DNA of 64,000 bases from Daucus carota subsp. sativus (taxonomy: Eukaryota > Streptophyta > Magnoliopsida > Apiales > Apiaceae), in the NCBI RefSeq assembly GCF_001625215.2, contig NC_030386.2, forward strand, positions 40,394,796 through 40,458,795, given 5' to 3'. Below, piece by piece: positions 36,725 to 49,866 of this stretch. Each line of letters starts with the position of its first letter. The first letter of the stretch is position 1. The notes below the pieces were generated by a model. It made no database searches. It saw only the letters and a program-made list of their open reading frames with translations, and had not been told where the DNA came from. The translations under genes were made by a program, and so were the position numbers.

Positions 36725-38094
36725 AGATAATGGCTGCCAGTCCTGTAACAGTGTCTTCTTGTCTTCAATTTACAGATTCTGAGTTTATAGACAATAATGC
36801 ATGCCATCCCATCTTCTATAAGGTTTTAGAGAAAGTTGTTATGATATGACTGTTTAGCTTTGACATTTGCTTAAGCTATCGGATTACTAGCCTTCGAGTT
36901 TTAAGATTTACTAGATGTAGTCGCCTTCTATCAGTTTATTATGGTGGCAATGCATTCTTATTGGACCAATCTATGGTTTTTCTGTGCTGATGTCCTGCTT
37001 AGCTCCGATTGCTGGAAACAGCAATCTTTTACCCAATCCTGCTCGGTTTTTCTTGAATATTTGTTACTAATAAGCAGTGTTTGTAAAATTGGCTACCCGC
37101 CTAGGTGGTAACTGGTAAGTGGTAACAGATCGGGATTAGGCGGGAAGTCTCAGAATAGACAGTAAGAAATGGGATTGAGCGGAGTTGGGCAAGAGAAAAA
37201 ATAAATTTGGCGGTTTAGGCAAAATATGTGTTTTTTATATTAAAAATCCTTCATCCGTCAGGAAAATGGTTACAATCTTGACTGCTTAGATTTATCTGGT
37301 GTTTTTTACGACACGGATGAGTCAATGGTATCATATAGGACCTGAATAAAACATAAGAGTATTTTTGGTAAATAGATATGTAGTTCCTCGCGGACCACAC
37401 ACCCATACAACATGATTTGGTGCGGTTACTAATTTGATGACCATTCGGAACCGGCACGAAACGAGAATTATGATCACCAAGAAACATGGTGCCGAATATT
37501 ATGAGAAGTGGGGAAACATCAAACTCGAAATCAACATGGAAAGATACGCGTTTATTAAATATCAAAATTATTTAAAACCAGAGTAAATGAGGAAATAAAG
37601 ATGATATGGAGTCGGAAGGATCCTATGTTTAATGATCAAACTGTCATTTATCTCTGAGGGGTACTGTTCTGTCACCGTGAACACTTTTAAGTTCTACTCT
37701 CAAGTAATTTCTAATATTCAACCCCTTCCCCTTTTCCTCCCTTCATTTTCATGGGATCAACTAAACACCAGAAAACCATAACAGTACATCTTAGAAACGT
37801 AATCTACCAGGGGACAATTTCTGAAACTTCAAAAAAGCATGTTAGCTGCATCAATGCATCAAACAGAAACCTATTTCCAGTCATCTGTAGAAATAAGCAA
37901 TTGAAGTCCAGGAAAAAAAACATTTACTCCGGATCTAATCTAGCTGCACTATCAGGCAGAATGTGCAAGTGCAGCTATATATACATAGTACACTCAGCCA
38001 ATAATCCATTTGGCTTTGTATAACATCAACATAAATAAGAGATAAATCTACTGAAGTCATGCAACTGGGTAGAAAATCTAATTTTACAGCAGTT
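36725..38094. other. Convergent 3' regions of ENR1 and NSE4
   Basis: 1.4 kb between opposing stop codons. It holds both 3' untranslated regions; the stretch around 37090-37230 (ggtggtaactggtaagtgg) looks repeat-like but has no recognisable ends. No gene is seen. Confidence 0.45.
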
Positions 38095-41000
38095 TCATCC
38101 GACTTTCCTCCTTTTTTTGCGTATAGCAGCAGCTCTGGCTGCTGAATCATCACTTTCAGGAGAATCTTCTACAATAGATTCCTGCAAAACACGACCACGA
38201 TTCCTGGAATATTTCCTGATTGGTGTTGTAGGTAAATCTCCTCTAGGCTGTTCTGGAGAAGAATTTGGTTCTGAATCCCTTCTTGACATGTTAGCTTCAT
38301 TTCTGTGTGGCATAAGCTCCTCTCCAGCCTCGATAGAATTCATCATGAACTAAGATTAATCAAACACATTTAGTAAAAGATAAAGGCGAATCATTTAACA
38401 AGATATGGAAATTAAATCAGCATAGGACATTTCATTACTAATGATTGGTATTAGTATAAAAAAGATGCTTGCAAAACATGTCCAAGTTCAATAAATACGT
38501 GTCCATAGGTCAGGCCTAATTATAACTCAGCCCACATATAGCCAGACATTCTGCATATGCACATCACATTTGGGGAAGCCAATAAGGAATCTACAAGTGC
38601 CAAACCAAAAGGTCAACGGTACATATTCAACATTTTCTATTTAGAAACGATGATTAATCATATGCACAACACTAAGTTCATACAATTACAAGGAAAAAGA
38701 GCCTAATATTGAAGTTGATTGCATTACCTACTATTAATCAGTGAACTAAATATAATTCTAGTAAGCAATTACAAGATTACCAAGTATTTATTTTGATTCT
38801 ATAGAATGCTACAATCAAAATTGCAGTGGTGGACTTGCTAAAAGAAATTACAATTAAAGCCATGTTGTTTTACAATTGCTTAGTTCAATGAATAAACATT
38901 CTTTTTTACTCTCTATGCTTTCTCCTCATCTATTCTGCATATGCATCACAGGCAATCCATCAACCCAGAGTCCTAGACCAATGCCAAACATAACCAAAAC
39001 CAATACACTCTACACAACAATCATAAACAACAAAAAGAAAGAAAAAAAACCATGTCCGCATTCTCAAGTACCTTCCAATCCTTGTAGTCAAATCTGAAGA
39101 TGAAGTGACTGTAGGACACCTCACCAGAAGCAACAGCATTCGCAGCAGGCGCATTCTTGGGTGCTGAGAAAAGCAATAACCAATCATGTTAATATACACA
39201 ACAATCACAGCTAATGATTTTCAAAAACTATCTATAACCAGATATATAATTGGTTGCAAAGGATCTTACAAACTAGATGATTTCCCTCTTCGTCGATTGT
39301 TATCTCAGCCCGGCCATCTTTCGCAAGAAATGAGAGGGCAAATATATTCTCAACTGTTTCTGCAAATGAGTCTCGGTTCAACACTACCCTTTCAAGCCTT
39401 ACCCTCCTATTCTTCCTCAATATATTGAACATCGTTGCCATATTCTTATCAGTTTCGGTTTTTTCTTCTGCAGATTCCTCAAGCTACAAAATAATATACA
39501 AATTTTACTAGATATTTAATACAAGGCAATTTCAAATGTGCTAATATTATAAACAAAACACTAGATACTATGAGTAGAACTAGAAGTGATGTCAACTTAC
39601 ACTTCTGTAACCAATTTTTGTGAAATAGTTATCTACTGAGGCAACCTCCTCATATATATAATCGAAATACTAATGTTGTTTTCCCGAGTTTAGGAAAAAA
39701 AATGAACAGAAAATTAGATATTTTATTTTCAAATCTTTCCAGAGAGGGGGGGAGGGGGGATATTTTTAGGAAAAGTATAGAGGGAATTTCTTCTCAAATC
39801 TTTATTTTATTTTCCTATCCTTCTGGGAAAAAAAAATTCACTCGTGAACAACTTAGAGAACCTAAATATTTCTCTTTATTTTCTTTTCTTTCAAAAAGTT
39901 TTCTGGAACACATTGTAAGGGATTAGTTTTAAGGCATTTGGCAGTTTATTACCCTCAATTGTGTTGAATGTTCAATGCAAAAAGGACATATGACAGCAAT
40001 TCACTGTATAACTGGTACTTTTCTGTAAATTTATTTGCTAAAACCTCAGACTCAGCTCATGTAACCTGGCTTTATACCTGGTTAGCCCAAGACAGTGTAA
40101 TCTGTACTCGTACTTACACAGTTGCTCTCATATTTTAAAATGTCAATTTAAAACTGCATTTCAGTTTTTAGTAACTCCTAGATTAGGCCTCATTTCAAAA
40201 AAAATGTGTTGAAAGAAAAGAGAAACATGTTATGTCCAACCTCTTCAGGACGAGACTTTTCTGTTGGTCTCGCATGCCTTTTGCGAGTAGCAACTGCACG
40301 CTGCTTAACTTCGACATTCATGGGTCCAAGCCTAAAAAAAGGAAGCAATCAACTCAATAATTACAATTGATACAGTGAGAAATATAATTTAAGAAAAATA
40401 TTTTCTTTTTAGATCCACTAACATTGTGCAGCTTCCAGGAGCCCTTTTAAAAGCATGAGCCACTTCTAAGCCAATTTTCTTCCAATCAATAGAGTCACCG
40501 CCCTGACCGCCAAAATCTCTAATGAGGCAGGCGACATATTCAAAAGGAGTGATACCGTCATTGCAGTGTGCCTTCACAGAGCTCATCAATGTGCTAGTAA
40601 TATCTAGTAGAGCTTCAGCATCTGCCACCTGTTCTCGAGGTCTTTGGACTGAGAACATAATTCAGAAGGCAAATCATAATTAAAATGCATTAGAAATAAA
40701 TAATATTTTGCAACAAAAAAAACAAGGCAAATCATAGAAACACAGACTAAAATCAGATAAATAAACAGAACATTAATAAAATTATAAATAACAGGGGAGA
40801 GAGAGTGAGGGTGGAGAGAGAGAGAGAGAGAGAGAGGTACCTAGCTGATGCAAAGACTCGACTTTATTAATGATTGAATTAAACGTATCAGAATCGACTC
40901 TGGAGATATCATCTCTCTCGTCTGTAACACCAACAGAACAATTACGATTAAAAAAAGACATACACAACACAAACACATGTGATTTCATAGGAGACGGAGA

Positions 41001-41160
41001 GAATAGATTGAATACCACTGATGAGATTCTTTACAGCGAGATAGCGAGATCGAAGAACTCTGCGCTTAACACCGTCTTCGCCGGAATTATCGGCTCCGCC
41101 ACTGCTGTCATCATTGTTGTTAAGACTGCTACTTGCTTGGCCTTTCGCTAACCGAGACAT
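38095..41160 (-). CDS. NSE4A: NSE4 kleisin subunit of the SMC5/6 complex
   Basis: Seven exons on the minus strand (41160-41016, 40921-40841, 40648-40423, 40331-40241, 39483-39270, 39163-39072, 38349-38095) give 367 residues with continuous phase. Diagnostic text: [17 protein letters not shown] near the N-terminal third, [12 protein letters not shown], then [20 protein letters not shown] and [14 protein letters not shown] of the Nse4 C-terminal winged-helix domain, and [16 protein letters not shown]4 bridges the SMC5 and SMC6 heads and acts in DNA repair and chromosome stability in the nucleus. Plants often have two copies (NSE4A/B); I cannot tell which this is, so the A suffix is tentative. 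The tail is Ser/Arg-rich and probably disordered. A GA microsatellite abuts the donor of exon 2. Confidence 0.93.
40814..40836. repeat. (GA)n microsatellite
   Basis: About eleven GA units lie four bases inside intron 2 of NSE4, so the transcript carries a CU run right after the 5' splice site. Confidence 0.9.
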
Positions 41161-43032
41161 CTTGATTTTAATTGATTAATTGAAAGAGTAGGACAATAGA
41201 TGAAGAGGCCAAAACCCTAGAATTGGAGGGATTGGGGGGAGTTTAGAGAAGAGGGAAAACTCAAACGTTTGGGTTTAAAAACGGAAACAGCCCTGATTTT
41301 TAATCCCCCGCTTCTGAAATTTCAGAATTGGAGCCTCTAAATTCTAATTTCCAAAACTGCTCCGCGCTTTATTACCTCTTTTCTCTTTTCGTACCGTTAT
41401 TATCCCGCTCACAATCACATGTGTCATTAAAACACGTCCTCGTGCTTTTTATAATATGTATTTAGATTTTTTTCATAAATAATCAAGTCTAAAATAATTT
41501 TTATAAAAATATTATCACGTTTTAAAATAAAATATTAAATTATTATGCTTCAAAAAATATTTGCAGGAATACGGAGATTGCTTATGCAACTGCTAGCAAT
41601 CACAAATGTAATTTTGAATTTGTTAAAAAAAAAACAAATGTAATTTTGAAAAAAATATTGAAAGTAACAATTTTTTTTTGACAAATATGACTAATTGCCT
41701 TACAAATGCGTATATGTTTTAAGAAAATTCTCAGGGTCAGGCTCGAAACCATAACTTGGGATGACATCCAACCGTGTTTTATTGAAAATTGCATCTAATT
41801 GCTTAATGAGTTGCAAAGTGCGGCAATAAATACCCGTACCGGGTCAACATTAATATTTCAAAAACAACCCCGCCAACTTGGCACTCCCCTAACCTACTCA
41901 CAGGTCTTAAACACAAACGGAAAAGTATACCTATTAGGTCTCCCCTCACACCTCACCATCCACGCAAACATCTCCCTCGGCTCTTTCGACGGGTGAAAAG
42001 AGCACGCGTATGTTAATCACCTCATTACAGGAGATCGAAGACGGCTCGACTCTTTTAGAAATCCTAACTGTAATGTGATTTGGAGACTGTGTACATGAAG
42101 ATGATGGTGATGAAGCATGTGCTTATAATAAACGGTTATTATGTTTTGATCTTGTATATATGATTCAGGCAATAAGAGGGGGGAAAGATAGGAGAGAGCT
42201 AAAAAAAGGAACGAGAATATGAAGATGGTATTTTTGTAATTTAATTGTTTTTATGTTTAAAAAGATGGTAAATCTGCAAAATTTTAAACAAGGTTGTATA
42301 TTCCAAATAAAATTCAAAAAATCAGTATATGTCAAATTCTCAATATATTTTGATAACTTATTTTTTATTAGCGAGTACTTTTTTTCATGATTGATGAAAA
42401 GATAGTCATCATTATTAAATTTAAGTTGGTCTTCGTAGTAACGAGGAAGTTAATCAAATAACCTGTGCATATTTTTGAAGGCACCTAGCTGAGCAATTGG
42501 TAGCATACCTCCTCAAAAATGTTACATATACATCTCAAAATCATCAATTTGTTTTGACCAGGACACTTGCAATCATCCAATAGTTAAGATGATCATTACG
42601 CACGACTACATCGCTTAATATCGAAGAAGATGATCATTTTATACGACTATCTGCTTAATATCACATGGGATGAGATATTTTTTAATATCGTGCAGATTTC
42701 TTATTCACAATTCTGTAGAGATGTTTGAAACTATATTTTTGAAATAATAATCTTAAAAAAGTTTTAAATAATAGTCTGAATAATTTTGCAAAAGTCATAT
42801 TATTTCTTTTTCGCAGAGAAACCCTTCGAAATGAATGTATTAAAAACAAGACACAGTAATTGAAATCGATCCCTCCTTTTCCGCCGCAAATAATTGAAAC
42901 AGAAAAATCTTGAAATCCCCCGATTCAAATTCAAACGCAAACGCCCAACTTCCCCTCTTCAAAACCCCTCTTCTCCCCTGCAATTAACAAAAAGAAAACC
43001 CTTTTTTCTCCAAAAGATATCAAAATTCAAAA
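41161..43032. other. Divergent NSE4-OEP40 intergenic region
   Basis: Should contain both promoters. A 65-codon frame at 41799-41996 has coding-like codon use and is less AT-rich than its surroundings (its end reads LPSHLTIHANISLGSFDG), but I do not recognise it; it may be the tail of a decayed gene. The rest is AT-rich. Confidence 0.45.
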
Positions 43033-43995
43033 ATGAAGGCATCAATTAAGTTCCGCGACGAGCAAAAGCCGCTGATTAGAGCTAAAGTGCCTTTGAGTAT
43101 TCTAGGGTTTCCTTTTCAATCCGGCGTCGTCGCTGGCGATTCCAAAGAGCTGTCTCTCAATCTTTCAACTTTCTTCGACTCTGGTCCTTCTCTCAAGCTC
43201 GCCTATCGTCCTAATGACTCGTTTAATCCGTTTTCTCTGGTGTTTAAATCCGGTATCGGACATTTCGGATCTCCGGTTTCGAGTTCTGTTACGATGAGCG
43301 CTGAGTTCGATTTTATCGGTAAGCGGAACCCTAGATTTTTTGTGAATTTTAAGCCGCGGATCGGCGATTTTATGTTGAAGAAGTCTCAGTCGTCGGATTT
43401 TGTGGCGAGGATGAAAGTCAACGGCGCGGTTCCCGACGAGGAGAAAGTGGCTGAGGCGCCGGCGGTGAGTAACGGTGATTTTCTGAAGAATGATTTGTTT
43501 TCTGGTGAGAAGTTTAGTGTTAATGCTGGCGTGGTGAAAGGATACTTGTCTGGAACGGAGGTGACGGCGAGGACGAGTGTGCCGGTGCGGAGCTACGCGG
43601 AGGTAAACTTCCGGTGGGGAGTGAGGTTGCCGCAGGTGGAAGATGTGGAGGCGAAAACGTTGTTGATGAAGAGTGAGCGGACGGCTGAGATTTCGCTTAA
43701 GAGATTTCCGGTGTTGGTGATGAATAAGATCAGTATTGAGCACGTGGCGGTGGTGAAGGATAAGGGAGAATGTGATCAATTGAAGGAGGGGACTGGGAGT
43801 GATAATGTGGCAGAGGCGTATTTGGATGTGAGGCGTCAGCTTGAGGCAATTCAGGTGGAGAATGGGAAGATGAGAAGGGCAATGGAAGACTTGAGCTCGG
43901 AAATCATCAAGGATAGAAAAGAGGTCAAATTCTCTAGCAGAGCTGATCGAAAATCGCCAGAATTTACTGATTTTGAGATTAGTAACAAGTCATAA
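43033..43995 (+). CDS. Plastid outer envelope pore protein, OEP40-like
   Basis: An intronless frame of 320 residues. The start MKASIKFRDEQKPLIRAKVP, then LGFPFQSGVVAGDSKELSLN and LAYRPNDSFNPFSLVFK, match the plant family that includes Arabidopsis At3g57990 (OEP40), a beta-barrel channel of the chloroplast outer envelope reported to pass sugars. The alternating hydrophobic pattern through residues 1-240 fits beta strands; the last 60 residues (LDVRRQLEAIQVENGKMRRA) look like a coiled coil. There is no transit peptide, as usual for outer-envelope barrels. Function is inferred from the family, and I recall the family assignment from memory. The long antisense frame at 43165-43779 is a shadow. 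Confidence 0.85.
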   Translation: MKASIKFRDEQKPLIRAKVPLSILGFPFQSGVVAGDSKELSLNLSTFFDSGPSLKLAYRPNDSFNPFSLVFKSGIGHFGSPVSSSVTMSAEFDFIGKRNPRFFVNFKPRIGDFMLKKSQSSDFVARMKVNGAVPDEEKVAEAPAVSNGDFLKNDLFSGEKFSVNAGVVKGYLSGTEVTARTSVPVRSYAEVNFRWGVRLPQVEDVEAKTLLMKSERTAEISLKRFPVLVMNKISIEHVAVVKDKGECDQLKEGTGSDNVAEAYLDVRRQLEAIQVENGKMRRAMEDLSSEIIKDRKEVKFSSRADRKSPEFTDFEISNKS

Positions 43996-46184
43996 TTGAT
44001 ATTTGGCAAGGAGTAGTTAATGTTGTGTGTTTGGAGATCAGAGTTTGTGTCTTTTGGCGTTTGTATGTAGAATTTGTGGAAGCAATGAGTAGAACCTCTC
44101 TATTCTTTTACATGATGTAGTTAAATTGCTTTGTTATGAAATAAAAATGTACTAAATTTTGAACAAGTATCTGATTTCTTTTTACAGTTTTGGAGGCCAG
44201 ATGTATTGAGTTTAGATCAAATTTGGGTTTTGCTTTGAATCTTACATGTGCTAATCAGAATTCAAATTCAAAACCTTTTCTGCAATGATATTAGATGTGA
44301 AAAGCTTGGTGCCCGGGATGAAGATATACAAGATACTCATAGCAGCAAGTTCCTTCTCTGCTGAAGCTATATAAAAAAATGGATACAAGAAATTACGTAG
44401 TGAAGGCGGGAAGCTCTTCCATCAGTCATGCACCTACATGTCTAACTACAATTTGAGGTATTTCTGAAACTATCTGCTACATGTTTGCTGATATTCGAAG
44501 TTGTTCTGAAACTGTCTGCTACATGTTAGCTGATATTCAAAGTTGCGTGTAAACCCTTAACACTATCATCCAAAACCCTGATTAAAAAAAAAAAAAGCTA
44601 TGCCACTTGCAATCGATCAGTAAGCAGATTGACAAGTTATATGAAATTAATAATTAATGAGAATAATCCATTTTAATACTACAAAATTAATAAGTCAATT
44701 AATTAATGGAAGCTGGTATTAATCAGCCTACTAAACATGGTTTCTACTAATACGTTACTGTTATGCAAGCCAACATATGAAAGAACTAGAATTTATTCAT
44801 TTTAGGCTTGGTGAAATCTTTTTTACAAGTTATCGGTTAATTAGGCTGTAAAGGAATTATCTGTTTCTTTCTTGTAAAAGTTGATTTAAACTTAACACTT
44901 AGGCCTCAACCATACATTGTGATTTTAGTTGGCGTGAATTCATGTAATGCCATTGTAATAATTAAAGCAAAGATCCAAAAGTGAATCTCTTGGTAATGCG
45001 CAGTTGTTAAAGTGCACAGATCATTTTGAATTTAGTCTATGTTGTGGGCACAGATGTGTCTGCTGTATTGTTACACGACACCAGAATTCAAAGAGTAAAA
45101 TGTACTCATTTCAAATAACTAAAGATAAAGTAAGGAGAAAAATCCAGTGTTGTCGATTGCTACATGATTATTACTGTGATTACAGTTGAAACTGAGAACT
45201 ACGTGCATCTAAATTTCAACTCATAAACAGTGTTCGTTAATGATTAGAGAGGTAAATCTTATGATAAACTCGATTCTTTAATCATGGTATAGGAGATGAA
45301 GTAGAGTAGAATGTAAGTCTTGTTTCGCACTGAAATCAGTCATAGTCAGTCAGTACTATTGCTACTGCTACTGCTACTAATGCTACTATGTGTTTCTGGT
45401 TAATCCATATAGAGATTGCATATATGTACAATTGTTAGGAATGTATCGATCTTCTGCCATATGTGAGTGTTGAGTGCACAGTCTCTCTCTTATATTTTTT
45501 TTTAATTCCAGGTTGATAATTTACCCATCTAATTTCTTGGATTTTGTGGAGTTGTGTATAAAAGATATAAATTTATAGAAAGGTTTAATAAACAACCACA
45601 TTATATATATTTTGGCAACTTGGCTAGCCGAAAGAAGTAACTATTGGGGCCTATGCTGCAAACAAGCTTTGAACTGAAGCCGTACTAGCAAGTAGTTAGT
45701 AAGAGAGAGAGAGCTGAGGAGAAAATTCCAAAGATACTTAACTATCCGAAAAAGAAGGAAGCTGTCATCTTACTCAGTCCAACCTTATGCGGTTGGAGGA
45801 GGGACCATCTTGATTCAAATATATAGAGAGTCTAGAACATATTTGCTCAGATCAAGGAAGAACAACAACACTATGCATGCATCCTAAAAAGTAATTAACA
45901 CACACACATCTGCTGATCTGCACGTACAACTAACTGAAAAATCAAGACTCAGCAGAAGAAGAGAAGCTATGAAGAGTCACCCATAATTTTATCAAATGTA
46001 ACCATACATATGCGCAACAGAGGAAATGCACAAACTCAACAGCTCACATGATGTACAATTCTCTGTACCAGATGATCGTAAAGTAGAAACAAATAACACC
46101 TCTTTAACACCCACTATCCCCAACCCACTATTGTAACAAGAACATAAAAGAATTAAAAGATTAGAGAAAGGTCCTCACTCCTCC
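43996..46184. other. Intergenic DNA between OEP40-like and DUF761 genes
   Basis: The OEP40-like 3' region has a likely polyadenylation signal aaataaaa near 44139-44146. A short CTA/CTG triplet run lies at 45359-45388. A near-direct repeat, gaaactatctgctacatgtttgctgatattc, occurs twice at about 44466-44497 and 44509-44539. No supported gene. Confidence 0.5.
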
Positions 46185-46778
46185 TCACACACTTCTAGCC
46201 ATCATTTCTTGAAACATCCTGTACGATTCTTGCTTCTCCAACTTAAACTTCTCATGGCAATTTGCGATGAACATATCAGCAAGCTTATCAATCTCATTCA
46301 TATCATCACTCTTTTTTGACTCCTCGTTAACTTTCTTTTCAAGCCAATGGAGGTACCCTGAAAGCTGAGACTCTTCCATTTCGTCACATCCTGGCGAGAT
46401 GATAGAGTTCCACGTAGCATCATAATAGGAGTGGCTCATAGGTAACTCGTTCTCTTGTGGTGATGCCACTGGCAACACATGAGAAGAGCACCAGTTGTAA
46501 TGCATTCTAAACGAACCAAAAAATATTTTGTTCCTGTTCTTGTGCTTTTTCGCGGTAAACTCTGTCAGGCGTAGCAGTTGAATATCTTTGAGAACCCTAA
46601 TGAGGATGGCTTTGGCTTTGGTCAGACCCCGAACGATTCTGCAAATGTGTGATAATATGAATGTCTGAGCTAGAGTTTTCAACTTTGTGGAGTTTATGGT
46701 GGTGCTAGTAGAAAAAGATGGAGATTTTACATGGAAGGAGTGGGCTGGTTTTAGTTTTAGATGATGAGGGCTAGCCAT
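46185..46778 (-). CDS. DUF761 family protein
   Basis: A single exon of 197 residues. The C-terminal 35 residues (EIDKLADMFIANCHEKFKLE and on to RMFQEMMARSV) are the DUF761 signature of plant 'cotton fibre expressed' proteins. The N-terminal half is basic, with a helix around LAQTFILSHICRIVRGLTKA that could associate with membranes. Function is unknown; some members are stress- or growth-linked. On the minus strand a TATA box (ctttataaatcc, 46813-46824) lies about 35 bases upstream of the ATG, giving a very short leader. Confidence 0.88.
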   Translation of the reverse strand: MASPHHLKLKPAHSFHVKSPSFSTSTTINSTKLKTLAQTFILSHICRIVRGLTKAKAILIRVLKDIQLLRLTEFTAKKHKNRNKIFFGSFRMHYNWCSSHVLPVASPQENELPMSHSYYDATWNSIISPGCDEMEESQLSGYLHWLEKKVNEESKKSDDMNEIDKLADMFIANCHEKFKLEKQESYRMFQEMMARSV

Positions 46779-46812
46779 TTCTTGTGAGAGGTAAAATGTG
46801 TATAGTTCAAAT

Positions 46813-46824
46813 GGATTTATAAAG
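46813..46824 (-). promoter_or_regulatory. TATA box of the DUF761 gene
   Basis: The minus-strand text ctttataaatcc sits 35-46 bases before the start codon, the expected spacing for a short leader. Confidence 0.6.
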
Positions 46825-49674
46825 ACTCATGTTCAACCAGATTGTTAATGGAGGTTAGGTAAGTTGAATAAAGTGTAAACAACTTTGCAGATTATAAATC
46901 AAGTTGGAAGACCTGCTTTGTTTTTCGAGGGTTTAAATCACCAGGGATTTACACATGACTTGTTTGATTAATACAGGACCACTTCAAATGGGTAATATCA
47001 GGCCCCATAGATATTATACTAAAGTATTCAATTGTCACTTTTATCTAATTACAGATTTAAAGTAAGGACTTTAAGAAATTGTGTTCACCTCTTACACCTA
47101 TTTATTTTCCCAATTTTTTATTATCAAATTTCAGTTTTTTAAATGAGCTGTAAATTGGCTGAATGGAGGAAGTGTAACTCAAGCTGAAGTCCCGGATTAA
47201 CCGGAATTTTGGATGAGTTTATTTAATTTTAGTTCTTGAAAGTCAGTACGATTTACTTTTTTAAGTTTAGACCATATTTTGTCCTTGAAAATCAGCAGAA
47301 TTTCAAATTTGAGCCGGTTGATCTCGAATATTCAGTGAAAAATTATTGCTTATATTTTGAGCCTGAGATATTTTTGATGTCTAGTCCCGCCACGTGTGAA
47401 ATGTCTAATATGCCCGCAGATACAAAATACGAGTGAACAAAAACAAAACAAACTTGCATGCATAAGAATATTTGCAGATAAAGACTTAAGTTACAATCAA
47501 CCTCGTTCTTGCCCGCGTCTCTAAATTTTGTTCAATCACGTGTTTGAGTGGTATCGGACCTATCTCAATCCGAAACCACCTTATTCGATTAGCTCCTGTT
47601 TCATTCCAACCAACCGATAAAAACGGGATCTACAGATAAACACGCCCAACCTCGAATTCTTATGTTTATTTGAAATTTGATCAAGTTTATTTTGAAAGTG
47701 TGACAATCTCGAAAAACTCGAAATAGGAAAAAAGCGTTGGTGGAGACAATGTGGTCCATGACAGACTGAGGCAGAAAACTAATGTTGCTTCGTAGGCGAC
47801 TGCTGCCCAAATCTCACGGGGGATTTATTACTTACTTACTATTAGAATCCAATCTCATCTGCCCATTTACAAGAGTTAAACATGGCCGATTCCTCGCCCA
47901 GATGATAACCCCAATGATATTTATTTAAGATGACACGTTAATAATTCAAAGACATAAAACCCCACATTTTCTTTTTTGCCTAGAAAACATCAATGTGTCA
48001 ATGACATCACTTGTCATTCCCCCATTTTTAATCCACTTCATGATTTTCAGGTCATTATCTTATTTGTTTTCTTCTTCTTGGACTCGCATGGTTGCTGTTT
48101 TCTTTCCCTTTGCCCGTTTGCCGTGGCCGTCGCACATGTTTAATTGGACACGAGTAGTTTTAAGTTCTGGCCGTGGTGAGAATTGAGAATCGTACATGGA
48201 TTTTTTGACACGTATTTTTTTACGGGACAATCATAATGTTTATTAACAAGTAATTTTAAGTTCCAACAATAATGAGAATCGAGAGTTCCGCATTAAAAGG
48301 ACTTACTCTGTATATCTTGCTTATGTGAACATCGAGTGCACGAAATCAAGATAATGTGAGTGATTAACGATGAGTGAAAATTAATATAGTGAAATTCTAG
48401 TTGGTATGAAAAGATACATTGAAGATGAGATAGTAAAAGATTAGGAATATATTCATCACACTTTTCTTTTTCATATTCCCTCTAATCATTTGTCACCATC
48501 ACCAAAAGTCCTATGTAAACATTTCAGCTTTTCTAGGTTTTCGAAAATTTTGAATTTCTAGGCTACTTGGGCTGCTTCTCTAGCTCTTTATGTGTAGAGA
48601 AAAAAGAATGAAGCTTATTGCAGTTGCCTAGTACTAGATTGGAGTCTTGAACACACTTGAGTAACGAGCTAATTTAGATGTAGTACGCAATCAGACTCCA
48701 CACTCAATACATTTTCTAAATTTCGCAACAAACTTTACCAATTACAGACGAAATTTGTATTTTTATTCGAAGATCTGACATATAGCAATAACACACTGTG
48801 TTCACCTTCCAATTTTTATTTTATTTTTTTAAGCGAAGCCTGTTCATGGTAAATGCGTTGTCTTTTAATGTGTAATGTAACGGCAAGAAAGAATGTCACA
48901 GAAATAAATAATGATCTTAGTTGGAATTATGAAAGACATAATGCTCGATTGTCGCCAACTGTAAACAATGGGTGCGTACATGCTTATGATAGATGAGACG
49001 GATATCTGTAGGTTTAGGAAAGTGATGACAAAACAAGATGTGAATTCCCTGAGAATCTGTCAGATTCAAGATTCACAGGCTCATCTGCATTAAGTAATGC
49101 GAGATGCAGCATACATAACTTGCCGAGTCTGAGACTCAAACATGAATAATGAACTTGTACGCTCACTTAATATTATTACTTAGAAAAGGAAGCTGCGTAA
49201 TCACTCAATTTTCGGTGACATAGGCATAAACACATTAAGGTACCGTGAAGGAAACTAGGATGACATCCTCACAAACCCCACAAAATTTCATCAAATCATG
49301 TCGCAGTTAATGCAAGATGATGCTTAACTAGTTAGTACATTTTTTTATTATTTTTTTGTAGAAATCAGTCGATTGCAGAATGGAACAAGGGTTATGTTAC
49401 CCCGACACTCGGACATGGGTATTACACACTCCGACATTTATTTTAGGCCAAAAATATATAATATTTTCAAAATATTGCCGAGTCCGGCACGCGGGAACGT
49501 ATTCATGTTGGACACTTTTAATTGAGTCAGGATAACACAGGATTGAGGAACGGATCAAAGTAAAACCTTTTAAATGTGTCCTGATTATACGGTACTTCAT
49601 TGCATTTGCATATATGTCAAGTTAATTCAGCCAAGCGCGAGATAAGTGAAGGTCTGATACTATGCCTACAACTC
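46825..49674. other. Intergenic DNA
   Basis: 2.8 kb without a supported gene. The frames at 47236, 47601, 47995 and 49397 are short and unrecognised. Confidence 0.5.
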
Positions 49675-49675
49675 T

Positions 49676-49866
49676 GTAACAGATCCTAACAGCTAAGCAT
49701 CTCCAGTAACAGAACTCAACCTAGTGTATCCAGTAACTTACCCAAGTTAACTACGATAAGTATCAAATAACTGAACTACCTGATATGCAGGAATAGATTA
49801 GTTTTGTATCAGCTTGTAAATGTTATCCTGTACCAACTATATATACCTTGTACACACAACAATATT
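49676..49866 (+). repeat. Left LTR (shared part)
   Basis: Identical by eye to the right copy. It includes the short palindromic-looking start tgtaacag and a tatatatacc stretch that may serve as the TATA box. Confidence 0.9.

Noticed and set aside
43165-43779. 204-codon frame antisense to the OEP40-like gene
   Set aside because: Shadow frame, His/Arg-biased, with no independent support.
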